Below, in pieces: positions 13,440 to 24,785 of a DNA stretch of 64,000 bases. The notes under the pieces are model-generated. The model worked only from the letters and a program-made list of their open reading frames with translations, had not been told where the DNA came from and ran no database searches. How positions within the stretch are numbered: the first letter of the stretch is position 1; every line of letters starts with the position of its first letter. The translations under genes and the position numbers were made by a program. Source of the DNA: Jacaranda mimosifolia. Its lineage: Eukaryota > Streptophyta > Magnoliopsida > Lamiales > Bignoniaceae. The DNA is taken from positions 18,023,001-18,087,000 of the forward strand of contig CM032128.1 of NCBI GenBank assembly GCA_018894105.1, read 5' to 3'.

Positions 13440-14010
13440 ATGTATGTACATACAAAGTATGATTCAAACCCTACAGGCTTAAATGTTTTGTACTACAATT
13501 GCTTCTAAAATGTACTATAGATACACAGGTTATATACTACATTTTCAGTTAATGTATACTACATGCCTGAATATTTTTGTACTACAGATGCTTCTAAAAT
13601 GTACTGCATATATGCAAATATTAAATTATAATTTAATTTAATCTACAGGCTTGAATGTTTTGTACTACAGATGCTTCTAAAATGTACTGCAGTTACATAG
13701 ATTATATGCTACACTTTTGCCTGATGTGTACTGCAAGCATAAATGTTCATACTATATTTGCTTCTAAAATATACTGCAGTTACACAGATTATATACTACA
13801 CTTTCATTTAATGTATACTGCAGGCTTAAATATTTTGTACTACAATAAAAAACTATACTACAGATACACAGATTATATACTATATTTTCAGTAATGTATA
13901 CTGCACGCTTGAATATTTTTGTACTACAGATGCTTATAAAATATACTGCATATACACATATTATATACTATAATTTCATTTAATCTATAGGCTTGAATGT
14001 TTTGTACTAC
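13440..14010 (+). repeat. Minisatellite array D, left part (unit about 88 bp)
   Basis: Units carry CAGGCTTGAATGTTTTGTACT, ACAGATGCTTCTAAAATGTACT, GTTACACAGATTATATACTAC and CTTTCATTTAATGTATACTG. About six units are visible before the array is interrupted at 14010. The same unit resumes at 14707. Confidence 0.92.
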
Positions 14011-14706
14011 ATTTTCGCAACTTCCTCTCCCGGCGTCCAAATCACTTGCCGCTTGAACCGTTGGATAGCTCTCAGCTTATACATTAACTCCACAAAGTTC
14101 CAGCTCTGTCCGATTCTCCATGGAACAGTAATTTCCCTTGCAATAAGCTGGAATTACAGCATTGCCACTGCACTGCCGCATTCTAAAGATTTTCGCCGTT
14201 TCCTATCCAAACGGAACCATCTACTGGTGAAACTTGGTGGGAACGTTGCCAACACCTCAAGGAACACCCCACTGAAACAGTTTCACAAAATTCCTTTTCC
14301 AAGCCACTCTACTCAATGCATCTTTGCACTACCTGCGTGCAGTAAGACCGCTCCAGGTCGCCCTCAATGTTCGGTGCCCAAACGGACACGGAATGACTTC
14401 AAACTTGGTGGGAAGCATCCTAATAACTTTAGGAATATGCCATTGAAATAGTTTTTCAAACCGCACCTCGTAAAAGTCTCTACTCATGGGCTTTTTTCGC
14501 CTTACCGAGTGAGCCAACAACGCCTTGTCGCTCCTAATGCCCCTTGAAGTCAAGGTTGTCATTCTTCTCTAATGAGCGACCCATGACATTCTCCCCCACT
14601 TGATCCGTTGACGTCCTCATCAACATATACATAAGGACTCGAAGTGTATGCGGTGCCCCAACTCAACTCTGATCTCTTTTTGCACCGGATGAATTTAGCT
14701 CCTCTT
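14011..14706 (-). mobile_element. Ty3/gypsy-type retrotransposon 3' fragment (PPT plus LTR) inside array D
   Basis: A GC-richer block with none of the array words. On the minus strand it reads from the C-terminal end of a polyprotein-like stretch into AAGTGGGGGAGAA (14601-14589), a textbook polypurine tract, followed at 14588 by TGTCATGGGTC, the start of an LTR of about 580 bp extending to 14011. Long frames on both strands (13993-14451 plus, 14329-14562 minus) are LTR sequence and not host genes. No clear TSD. The superfamily call rests on the PPT-LTR arrangement. Confidence 0.6.
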
Positions 14707-15125
14707 TACACAGATTATATACTATACTTTCATTTAATGTATACTACAGGCTTAAATATTTTGTACTACAGTTGCTTCTAAAATGTAACAAATACACAAA
14801 TTATATACTACATTTTCAGTTAACGTATACTGCATGCTTGAATGCTTTTGTACTATAGATGCTTCTAAAATGTACTGCATGCACACAAATTATATACTAT
14901 AATTTCATTTAATCTGCAGCTTTGAATATTTTGTACTACAAATACTTTTAAAATGTACTGCAGTTACATAGATTATATACTACACTTTTGCTTAATGTGT
15001 ACTGCAAGCTTGAATATTTATACTACATTTGCTTCTAAAATATACTACAGTTATACAAATTATATACTACACTTTTGCTTAATATGTACTGCAAGCTTAG
15101 ATATTTTGTACCACAAATAATATAC
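14707..15125 (+). repeat. Minisatellite array D, right part
   Basis: Continuation of the 88-bp units after the gypsy fragment, about five units, with the same landmarks (GCTTCTAAAATGTACTGCA, ACAGATTATATACTAC). It decays toward 15125 into the right subterminal region of the MULE. Confidence 0.9.
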
Positions 15126-15673
15126 TACCACTTTCAGATAATTTCATCGTATAATTTCAGGTAAAAAGAAGTATAAACCTCAAAAAAGTGAAGTACAACT
15201 TTTATGCCTTTCAAGTACAAATCAAAAACTTCCCATCTCACAAATAAAATTATATATATCAATTGGGTTCAAGTGTTTAACAACTAAATAGGAAATAAAA
15301 ACCCTAAACATGAGAAAATAGACAAGAAATAAGTATAACACTGAAAAATCACAGACATTTAAAACTGTAAATGCAGAAAACATACATTTGTTTCTTTTTA
15401 TCACTTCTTTTTGTATTTCGCTTCTTGTTGCCATTGTTTCTCCTTCCATTGTCACAAAAAAAAATGGCAAAAATTTTGGTGTCTTTTTTTTTTTTCTTTC
15501 TCGCATCAATGGCAGAGGAACGATTTCGCGCCCTTTTGTTTGGCCGCTTGGAGAAGTCGTCGATTTTAGAAAAAAAAATAAATGAAAGCATTCTTCTTGA
15601 AGAGAAAAACGCATTTCTTAGGTATTTTTGTTGTTTTCTCTAACTACAAGGATATATGTGTCTTTCTAAAAGA
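15126..15673. other. MULE right subterminal region, no gene seen
   Basis: Low-complexity T- and A-rich sequence between the last array and the right TIR. Several overlapping frames of 60-130 codons exist on both strands, which is expected from the base composition. None shows a motif. Confidence 0.5.
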
Positions 15674-15770
15674 TATGGGGAGTGATTTCTAAGTTTTGTG
15701 AAAAAGTAGGGAGTTTAATGTGTAAAAATTCAAATGGGGACTGATCACTAAAATGAAAGTAGGATTAGGG

Positions 15771-16494
15771 ATTTTTTTCTAATTAACCGATATTTTTTTT
15801 CCTAATTTTTCTACTAATTATCACATTCCTATTAGAATTCTATAGGAGGGGAAAAGATGATTTTACTTGTGATATTAAAAAATATATATATTAACGACAT
15901 TAACAATAAGAAAATTGATGTTAAATAAAAAGATCATTTTGCTACCTAGTCACTGTGATAAATATCAAATTTGATTTGGACATATTGGACGGGCTCCATC
16001 AAATTCTTCATATTGAACTTTTTATGATTTTGGATATATATCAGTTTAAATCCTAACAATAATTTTAATTATCCATTTAATTTTTTATGATACATCAATT
16101 GACTAAACAAATCTTTATATAGTACAAACTGAAGAATTGAGAAAACAATCATAATAGATTTGAAATAACAACTTTGAAACTGTTTATCAGGATATGAGTT
16201 TTTAAATTTGATTCTTAAAAATTAAGACATAAAGGAAAAGAAAAAGAAAAAAAAAAAAAAAAAGAAGTAGAGGGAAAGAGATATTGATTTTGGTTTTCAT
16301 TGAATATTTGTCCAGGCATTTTCTTAATTAATTAGTCCTAATCAGCAGGACGAATGTCCTCAAAAAAAAAAAAAAAATTAAAACAATAGAAGACTCAAAA
16401 ATTTGTTGCGTCATATATATCACTTCATCCTTAATTTGAAAAAATATTAATATATTTTTTATCAAATTAAATCTTAAATCTTGAAACATACATT
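15771..16494. other. AT-rich intergenic DNA, no gene seen
   Basis: Contains poly-A runs near 16243-16263 and 16362-16378. Nothing else recognised. Confidence 0.5.
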
Positions 16495-17239
16495 TTATTT
16501 TATTTTCAAAAGTAGTTTCCTTCCTTCAAGTATATTTGTAATTTCAGTTTCTTTGATTTCAGTACAATCCTTTTATATCTTATTTGTATTGATGATTTTC
16601 AAATATATCTAATCAATGTTCTAGCTAGTATTTAATTTTTACCAAATGAAATATAATATCTAAAATTGAAAGTATAATTAAAATTGAAGCTACATAGGAG
16701 TAGAACAGGTCCCTTTCAGTAAACACTAAACAACAATATTTACTGGTTCGTTTCCTCTGGAACTCGCACAAAGAGATGATTTATCCCTCTCGAAAGTTTT
16801 CTGAGTTTGCAATTTTTTGTGAATGATTTCTTATACCATAGTTCTTTTTGGGACTCAATATTTATAGATATTGTTAGTCTTGATAACTTACGCTCACAAG
16901 GATTTTTCTACCTTTTTTTATGAGCTTGACTTGTTTTTTAGGTTTTTTGGCCTTTCTAATTGGTTAATTAATTGTGAGGTATTCAGCCATTTTTAGTTAT
17001 TTTTGCTGAATTACATTTATAATCAATTTTAATATATCAAAAAGTTAATAGATTAAAAGGGTATATACATGCCATTATAAGAAATTATGAAAAAGATTAA
17101 ATGGATTTCATTCAAAATTTATTAATTTAATATTTATAGTAAAATTAAGATATCATTTAATATATGTGTGAAAATTCACGTATCAATTGATATCCATAAC
17201 TAGATTCAAATACCCAAAATGGTTTTTACTTTCTAACGC

Positions 17240-17573
17240 TGTCAAAAATTGATCATAATGACAATTTGATAAATTAATTAAAAAAAATAATGGATCTAAA
17301 ATTAATTAACTATGTAAAAGGGTTAGAGAGCTCAAAGGACAAGTCAAGCCCACTGAGTGGCATAAAAACCGTAATGGGTCGAAACCCATTAAAACTAAAA
17401 TCCACAAATATAAAATCCTAGAGAGAAATGGGATACAAGAAATTATTTGCAAAAATTCTTAAAGCCAAAGAACTTTCAAAAAAATCGAGATTTCTCTGCG
17501 CGCATTCTAGGAAAGATGAACCAATACTCTATTGTCATCTAAGATGACCTTACTCTATTTCCAAGCAGCATCA
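17240..17573 (+). mobile_element. Short LTR (about 334 bp), first copy
   Basis: Begins TGTCAAAAATTGATC and ends GCAGCATCA. It is homologous to the LTRs at 18333-18665, 19713-20049 and 22263-22599: all share AAAAGGGTCAGAGAG, GACAAGTCAAGCCC, AGAGAAATGGGA and CTCTGCGCGCAT-like words in the same order. Confidence 0.75.
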
Positions 17574-18332
17574 TTTTATTGCCATCATTTATTTTTTTTC
17601 AAAAATAGTTTCCTTCCTTCAAGTATATTTGTAATTTCAGTTTCTTTGATTTCAGTACAATCCTTTCATATCTTATTTGTATTGACGATTTTCAAATATA
17701 TCTAATCAATGTTCTAGCTGGTATTTAATTTTTACCAAATGAAATATAATATCTAAAATTGAAAGTATAATTAAAATTGAAGCTGCATAGGAATAGAACA
17801 GGTCCCTTTCAGTAAACACTAAACAACAATATTTGCTGGTTCTTTTCCTCTGGAACTCGCACAAAGAGATGATTTATCCCTCTCGAAAGTTTTCTGAGTT
17901 TGCAATTTTTTGTGAATGATTTCTTATACCATAGTTCTTTTTGGGACTCAATATTTATAGATATTGTTAGTCTTGATAACTTACGCTCACAAGGATTTTT
18001 CTACCTTTTTTTATGAGCTTGACTTGTTTTTTAGGTTTTTTGGCCTTTCTAATTGGTTAATTAATTGTGAGGTATTCAGCCATTTTTAGTTATTTTTGCT
18101 GAATTACACTTATAATCAATTTTAATATATCAAAAAGTTAATAGATTAAAAGGGTATACATATGCCATTATAAGAAATTATGAAAAAGATTAAATGGATT
18201 TCATTCAAAATTTATTAATTTAATATTTATAGTAAAATTAAGATATCATTTAATATATGTGTGAAAATTCACGTATCAGTTGATATCCATAACTAGATTC
18301 AAATACCCAAAATGGTTTTTACTTTCTAACGC

Positions 18333-18665
18333 TGTCAAAAATTGATCATAATGACAATTTGATAAATTAATTAAAAAAAATAATGGATCTAAAATTAATT
18401 AACTATGTAAAAGGGTCAGAGAGCCCAAAGGACAAGTCAAGCCCGCGGAGTGGCATGAAAACCCTAATGGGTCGAAACCCATTAAAACTAAAATCCACAA
18501 ATACAAAATCCTAGAGAGAAATGGGATACAAGAAATTATTTGCAAAATTCTTAAAGTCAAAGAACTTTCAAAAAAATCAAGATTTCTCTGCGCGCATTCT
18601 AGGAAAGATAAACCGATACTCTATTGTCATCTAAGATGACCTTACTCTATTTCCAAGCAGCATCA
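18333..18665 (+). mobile_element. Short LTR (about 333 bp), second copy
   Basis: Same family and same boundaries as the copy at 17240. It is followed by TTTTATTGCCATATGTAG, matching in position the better preserved TTTGGCGCCATCTACAG after the LTR at 19713-20049, which is the usual plant gypsy primer-binding site form. Confidence 0.75.
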
Positions 18666-19060
18666 TTTTATTGCCATATGTAGGAACTCTTGAAGGAAAA
18701 AGAAGCAATGCTAAGGATGCAAGCAAGATCTTAAGATCACTATTTGGATACCCAGGTGACACTGTTGTTCGAGGACATGAAGAGCCCCTAGTTAGAAGCA
18801 CCTTCACAATCAACGCTAGAGCCACTCCCAAGCACATTCATTCCCCCAAAGGAAATGCCTGTGAACAAGCCACCGGTCTCCTGAGAGCTTACATTGCTTA
18901 TGAGCTTATTGGAGAGTGTAAGTGCTCAAGTCTTAGCCAATTCAACTGCTCTGCGTATGGAAGGAGCTGCTCCAAACTTACTGTCGGGATTGGGTGATGT
19001 CACACTAACAGCTGGGGTGAAATATTGGACGAAAACAAAGTTCAAGGGGTAAACGTAATT
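18666..19060 (+). pseudogene. Leader and gag-start remnant of the short-LTR gypsy family
   Basis: Begins with a degraded primer-binding site and the same leader wording as the element at 20050 (ACTCTTGAAGGAAAAAGAAG against ACTCGAAGGAAGAAAAAGGA). A 108-codon frame (18671-18997) runs through it but shows no gag motif that I recognise. Later sequence returns to AT-rich spacer near 19060. Confidence 0.5.
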
Positions 19061-19712
19061 TTCAAAATAACAAGGATTTTTTTATAATTACACCAAATCC
19101 CAAGAATATGGATATAATTCACCCTTACATTTAATGTTTTAAATTTTATAGATATGGGCTAGAGTTATAACAAAAATTTCAGTTATATCAGATGATTCAC
19201 AAGTAAATATGTATGAGAAAACACATAATTTCTTTTCCTTTGAGTTTTTAAAAGTTACTATTGTTAAGCATATAGATTAATATATAAATTGTTGGCCAAG
19301 GATGAACGCATTACGAATGGAGTTAAATATTGAATATCAGTTAACATTAATTATCATAAAATCCTATTGTACTTTGGAGGGAGTATTTTTTTTAATTATT
19401 TAAGCCTCATAAGTACTTCAAAAATTCATTGCTAAAATTATATATCATGAAAAAATTAATTTATTTTTTACCTTTTATCAAAATCAAATATATTATAATC
19501 ATTATAAAAGAAATGCTTAAATGATTTACATAAAATAATTCAACTTCAAAACATAATTATTTTATTCAATTTAACTTTTTTTTTAGTATAACTAATTGTA
19601 TTCTGTAAGAGAGAGTTTTTATTCAAGTTGTCAGGTATTAAATTGTGAAATTTCTTTCATAATTACACATTTCAATAAATATTTTTTTATACTTTTTTTT
19701 TTATTTTAACAT
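19061..19712. other. AT-rich spacer, no gene seen
   Basis: Contains one copy of the dispersed ATAATTACACCAAA ... ATAATTCACCC motif at 19083-19126. Otherwise featureless. Confidence 0.5.
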
Positions 19713-20199
19713 TGATACTACAAAAAGTTGAATATAAGAACAATTTGTTAAATTAACTAAAAAAGGCAATGGACATAAAAATTAATTAATTAAGTAAAAG
19801 GGTCAGAGAGCCCAAATTACAAGTCAAGCCTATAAAGATGGCAGAAAAACCTTAATGAGCCTCAATCCATCAATATTAAAATCTAAATACCAAGTCCCAG
19901 AGAGAAATAAGACATAAAAAATCATTTGCAAAATTTCTCAAAGTCAAAGAACCTTTGAGAAAAGAAGATCTCTCTGTGCGCATCTAGAGAACACGAACTA
20001 ACACTACCATTTTTTAGAAAGGACCCTGTTCCATTTCCGAGCAACATCATTTGGCGCCATCTACAGAAAACTCGAAGGAAGAAAAAGGAATGTTGAGGAA
20101 GCAAATGAGATTAGGAGCTAGAGAACCTAGCAATCAAGTGACCCCAACATCAGAGAATATGGAGACTCTCTAATGAGAAGTGCCACCTAGTCCCATGCC

Positions 20200-21480
20200 A
20201 AACCCCATTCTCAACATGCAACTAGTACCCAAGAAGGCACCTAGACAGCAAGCTCCTCCTTTGGAGAAATTGTCTTGCCTATCACATAGGACATGTGGAA
20301 AACTCAGCTAGAGAATATTACTGCCCAAACCATAGCAAAAGCAGTTACCTAATACACTACGGAGTGTGCCCTCGAGAACAACAGTAATCCTCCCATAGAA
20401 TCTGAGGGGCTTTGTCCCTAGAAATATCCGAGTGAAGAGCTGACTCAGCTTTGATGTCGCTCCCTATTTCCTACCTCACTAAGGAGACACTCGTTCTTTA
20501 CTCTGGGAGGATCTTTCCCAACACACACCAACATATACAAGGATATATATGCATTCCTTGGTGCCACAACTATTCAGAGGACTACGGGAGCTAGTACCAC
20601 CCATTGGTCGTCGCTCTCTCTGAGCACATACCATTTTCTTTTTGGCAATCCTTGTAGAAGCACTTCCCCATGGGAAGAAGATAACCCAATTAAAAGTTCA
20701 ATGGTACCATAGACCTCCAGGAACATATGGATAACATCCTGGCAAGAATGGAGCTATATGACCTAAGTAAGGCCGTGTACTAAAAGCTCTTTTGTACTAT
20801 TCACACTAAGCGTGACGTGGTTCAATCATATATGCTAGTAGGATGCATTATCGGGTGGGAAGTGTTGGCACAACTCTTCGATCAACTACAAGTGCCCTAA
20901 GACAGCAACCTACATGTTCTCCATCAAGCAGCAAGTTAGAGAATCTCTAAGGACCTATCTCAATTATTTTGTTCAAGCTATCCATGAGATCCCATATATT
21001 AGCCAGAAGCATTTTCCTAGCATCATCCAACAGAATCTGAAGCACCTCAAATTTTGAGAATCGATTATAAGAAAGCCATCAACCATACTGGAAGAACTCC
21101 TAGTGCTCGTTGAGAAGTATATTCACATAGAGAAAGCCACATTCTATCATGAAGCTCCAAGCGAAACACACATGATAAGGGCAGTAATAGTAATAGGAGG
21201 CAAGTAGACCGGAGATGTAGCCCTTCTCATACACTCGCCATGTACATACCCCTTAATGTGTCCCAAATAGAAATTTTAGCAATAGCATTACAATGGGTCT
21301 CTTTCCATCGTGCAGGTGGGCACACCATGGATAGTGTCGCTAGTTGAAGGAGAAAGTCGAGAAGCTGATTCAAAAAGAATACCTCAAGGAATATGTTGCT
21401 CAAAGGTATCTAGCCCAATGAGAGGTTCGAGCGCGAAAGAATGTGGAGTTACAAGCAGAAGATAGGCAATCAGTAGGATC
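20200..21480 (+). pseudogene. Ty3/gypsy gag remnant
   Basis: Broken by stops and frameshifts, but two conserved gag features can be read. At about 20898-20975 is TATYMFSIKQQVRESLRTYL, matching the retrotransposon gag pattern of an IKQ..ESL..Y core. At about 21352-21410 is VEKLIQKEYLKEYV, the stretch that in Tat-lineage elements follows the zinc-knuckle-like region. There is no pol after it, so the element depended on other elements for movement. Confidence 0.7.
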
Positions 21481-21955
21481 CCAAAGAACACTAAAGCCAA
21501 CATGACCCCGACAAACTCCCCTCAGCAGGTGTCATCTTGGTGATGTCTAGAGGACCATATGGAAGAGACTCTTTCAATGTGAGGAAAATGTTAGCATGAG
21601 AAGCTAGGCAAGAGCAAGCTTATGCAATCGATCCCATTCTAGGGATATTCGAAGTATGCCTTAGGCACCTAATGGGTATCCGACACCGCCAATGTGGATG
21701 GCCAACTAACCGGCTGTGGGGCTGCCACCACGGTTCCTCCTCTAGTCTCCCTGATTGATCCCTCGAAGACTCATTTCCTAAACTCAACCCAAAACTAGAC
21801 TTGTTCCCAAATGTCTTTTGGCTCGACAAAGACCTCAAAATTCTTATTGACGCTAAAAAGGTTGTGAAAATTTCATAATTAGGGGAGTCAAGAAGAAAAG
21901 AAATAAAATAGAGTGTCCAAAGAATATAGAAGATATTACCTTGAGGACTCAACTC

Positions 21956-21957
<2 letters not shown>

Positions 21958-21992
<35 letters not shown>

Positions 21993-22013
21993 ACTCACTC
22001 ACTCACTCACTCA
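21958..22013. repeat. (TC)n(ACTC)n compound microsatellite
   Basis: About 14 TC units pass into about seven CACT units inside the gag-only element. It produces the artificial Ser/Leu-rich and Glu/Arg-rich frames on opposite strands. Confidence 0.95.
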
Positions 22014-22604
22014 TACAAGATAAAGCCTTCCTTCTTTTTGCTAACTCTGTAGGCACCAACAAAGCCACCTTTATGGATAACCACCTAGAGGTCCTAAAGA
22101 TTTCAGACCTACTCAACCTTAACTTAGACAACAGTTGAAAACTCGCAAATACCTAATTCAGAAACAATTGCTCAAATTAAAATAAAAAAATTTAATAAAT
22201 TAAACTTATAATATATTTTCAATGCAAAATTCAAAAATTCTCCATAAAAAATAGAGGCTTAACGATACTACCACAAGTTGAATATAAAGACAATTTGGTA
22301 AATTAACTAAAAAAGGCAACAGACCCAAAATTAGTTAACTAAGTAAAAGAATCAAAGAGGGAAAGGACAAGTCAAGCCCATAAAGGGGGTAGAAAAATCT
22401 TAAATGGCCTAAACCCATCAAAACTAAAATCTATAAATACCAAGTTGTAAAAGAAATGGGACACAAGAAATTATTCGCAAAAATTCCCAAAAGCTAAGAA
22501 TTTTTGAGAAGATAAGATATCTCTATGCGCATTCTAGAAGAAATGAGCTGACACTACTATTTTCTCAAAAGGATCCTACCCTATTTCCTAGAAGCATCAA
22601 ATAT

Positions 22605-24082
22605 TATTAAGGAATAGTATACAAAAAAAGTTGATTTGTAGAAGTATTTAAACATTTTTCTTTACAAAAGCAACTAATAGAGAAAAGTTCTCACGCAATT
22701 TTTCATCCATTTCAGAAAAAGTCTCAAAGACAAAAACAACTAATAGAGAAAAGTTCTCACACAATTATTCATCCATTTCAGCAAAAGTCTCAAACTCAAA
22801 TATCATATACAGGGTATCGAATGGAATTTGGACTAGACTAACTGTGCCTAATTTTAAAAAATGTTACAAGTTGTTAAACCACATTTCGAAGAATTAAAGT
22901 GAAAGAAAGCCAAGTTATAGGATAAAAAATTTGTTTTTGCTTTTATATTTATATATCAATATCAATTGAACAATATGAATGAATCTTTGGGGGTTATGAA
23001 AATGAACTAAAAGATTTTTATAGCAACTTGTTACTTGCGATTTACATTTAGTCATAGTATCTGAATCATGAAATTAATTGAGCAAATGCTTTATTTGTTG
23101 CTTAAACTTCATAATTATTTTCTCAAAATATTTAATAAAATTAATTTATATTAATTTTGTAAAGGTATCTTTAAATCTAAAGCATACAAAAAAAAAAAAT
23201 TAAAAAAAGTTACTAATGTTTTTTGTCCAAGACTAGTATTTTCTAATCATCACTTCTTTATATTATCAACCATTTTATTGGTTAGAAAGAAGAACAAATG
23301 CAATATCAGCCACTGAATTTTAAGTGGAGAAAAAAAGAACAATAGAAAATTCGAAAATAAAAAAGCATAAGAAATTTTATGAAATCAAATAAAAGAGAAC
23401 ACCATGAATCGTCAAGATTAAAAGGGAAAAAATATAAAAGGTCAATGCAACCATAATTAAATGATGATAATTCCTTAGGTAAAAAAGTTTCACTTAGTTG
23501 CATTATCACTAAACTTTAAACACTCAATAATTTATTATTTTAAATATCTTTTTTAATCATTTCTATTAATGTATTTGTTTCACCATCCATTGACTTGAAA
23601 CACTTAACAATTATTTGTCATACATTTACTCATTAAAAATTATTTGTCGTACAATACAAGATCCATATATGATAACCCCCATATGTAAAAATAAATAATT
23701 GATAACAGAACATTTATTTAAAATATGACTAGAACTTTAACTTAAAAAGAACGAAAAAAAAAAAAGAATTGAAATTAGATAACAAAGCATAATAGTGATA
23801 AGAATTCAACTAAAAAATGAAATACTAATTTTTATTAATTAAAATTTTCAAACTCAATCATGATATTTTAAATGCAATGTCAGAAACAACTAAACTTGAT
23901 GAATAAGTTTGCTGATTCGAATAGCAAACGATTCCCACAAGTGAGATTGATATGAAAGCAATCTCAACCTCAATACTCTCTTTTCACTTTGTGAAATCCC
24001 TCCCATTTGCATTTTCAAATCCAATCCACCTCAGCATTCAACCAAATATGGATGATTCCTCTCTCCAATAGCTAGAACCAGC
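22605..24082. other. AT-rich intergenic DNA, no gene seen
   Basis: Only a short tandem duplication (22666-22797) stands out. The 67-codon minus-strand frame at 23306-23509 is A/T-rich with no motif. Confidence 0.55.
22666..22797 (+). repeat. 66-bp tandem duplication
   Basis: Two head-to-tail units, each containing CAACTAATAGAGAAAAGTTC and CATCCATTTCAG, starting at 22666 and 22732 with only a few differences. Confidence 0.9.
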
Positions 24083-24785
24083 GTTTAAGAAATCAGACCG
24101 AATTTGCTGTTTCGATCGGGAATGGCAAAGGTTCTGGTCAGATTTACTAATTAAAATCAGTTTGCCAAAAAATCAATTCAAACCATTAAAAAGTCGATTG
24201 AATCAGTGAATTGATTTTTATTTTAAACCGGCTAATACTTTTTTTAAATAAAATTAAAAACTAAAGAGGTCAAACTTTTTTATTTTTTTCTTTAGACTTC
24301 AAACTTCTTTACTTTTTTTCTTCTTCCATTTTCTCATTCAAATTCTCCCCAAGCATCAAATTCCAAACCCAAATTCAAAAATTAAGCTTCAAGATAATCG
24401 AAGATTTGTGTATCGTGACTTTATTGCCTATTGTGATATTAGTCTTAATTTATGTTATAAAACTTTTATGTTATTTAAGTTGGTATTTGTTGATTTTGTA
24501 AGTTGTAATAAATTCTATGAGTATATTTGTTGGAAAGACTTAATTACTTTATGATTTGACATTTTAAATTGATGTACAGATACTATTGTGAAGTAGAGTT
24601 TGTACAAAGTTTAATCAATACTAGACAATTTTTATTTTTTCCCTTATACATACTCTTTTGCATTTTTTGATATTTTTTATATATTTATATAATATTAAAT
24701 ATAATTATGACATCACACCGGTCGAATCAGTTGAACTAGTAACCGATAAGGCCATCGATTCAATCACGGGTCCAATTTCTAAAAC
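24083..24785. mobile_element. Possible MITE-like element with imperfect inverted ends
   Basis: The left end GTTTAAGAAATCAGACCG resembles the reverse complement of the right end, GTTTTAGAAATTGGACCC. Both are followed by sequence rich in TCGAT and GTTTGA-like words, while the centre is AT-rich. I could not find a convincing target duplication, so the class is open. Confidence 0.4.

Larger units (their letters stand above)
9116..15770 (+). mobile_element. MULE (Mutator-like) transposon filled with minisatellites
   Basis: The two ends are inverted relatives: left 9118-9225 and right 15674-15768 share ATCAGTCCCCA, AAACTCCCTA and ATCACTCCCC in the same order and spacing, giving TIRs of about 100 bp at roughly 70-75% identity. 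Between them are two separated pieces of a MuDR-type transposase (9562-9795 and 11262-11546) and about 4.9 kb of minisatellite arrays. A 9-bp target duplication, expected for MULEs, could not be recognised, so the exact outer boundaries are uncertain by some tens of bases. The element is unable to move by itself, because the catalytic part of the transposase is absent. Confidence 0.72.
16495..18677 (+). repeat. Tandem duplication, two units of about 1.09 kb
   Basis: The block from about 16495-17585 is repeated almost letter for letter at 17588-18677, with a constant offset of 1092-1093 bases and only scattered differences. Each unit consists of about 740 bp of AT-rich sequence followed by a 333-bp LTR (17240-17573 and 18333-18665) and TTATTGCCAT. 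The first unit ends in spacer; the second continues into leader-like sequence. Head-to-tail arrangement and near identity indicate a recent duplication, probably by unequal exchange between LTR-bearing copies. Confidence 0.92.
19713..22599 (+). mobile_element. Non-autonomous Ty3/gypsy-type LTR retrotransposon, gag only
   Basis: The 5' LTR is 19713-20049 (starts TGATACTAC, ends CATCA) and the 3' LTR 22263-22599 (starts CGATACTAC, its first T apparently mutated, and ends CATCA). The primer-binding site TTTGGCGCCATCTACAG follows the 5' LTR. A purine-rich AAAATAGAGG lies just before the 3' LTR. Flanks AACAT (19708-19712) and AATAT (22600-22604) differ at one base, compatible with an aged 5-bp duplication. 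The 2.2-kb interior holds only gag-like sequence; no protease, reverse transcriptase or integrase. LTRs differ at many sites, so the insertion is old. Confidence 0.78.

Noticed and set aside
12803..13894. Frames of 79-88 codons in the minisatellites
   Set aside because: They follow the repeat units, with the same peptide repeated, and belong to no gene.
13993..14562. 152- and 77-codon frames on opposite strands as host genes
   Set aside because: Both overlap the gypsy LTR fragment next to its polypurine tract; no protein family recognised.
9800..15125. CRISPR-like regularly spaced repeats
   Set aside because: Units are diverged minisatellites without constant repeat/unique-spacer structure, in a plant nuclear genome inside a MULE.
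15222..15643. Four overlapping frames (65-130 codons) on both strands
   Set aside because: Phe/Leu- and Lys-rich translations of low-complexity T/A tracts; not consistent with a single coding strand.
9100..15790. 9-bp target duplication of the MULE
   Set aside because: No matching 9-mers could be found at the approximate borders, so none is reported.
21620..22138. Frames of 124 (minus) and 65 (plus) codons
   Set aside because: Built on the (TC)n/(ACTC)n microsatellite and decayed gag; no real gene.
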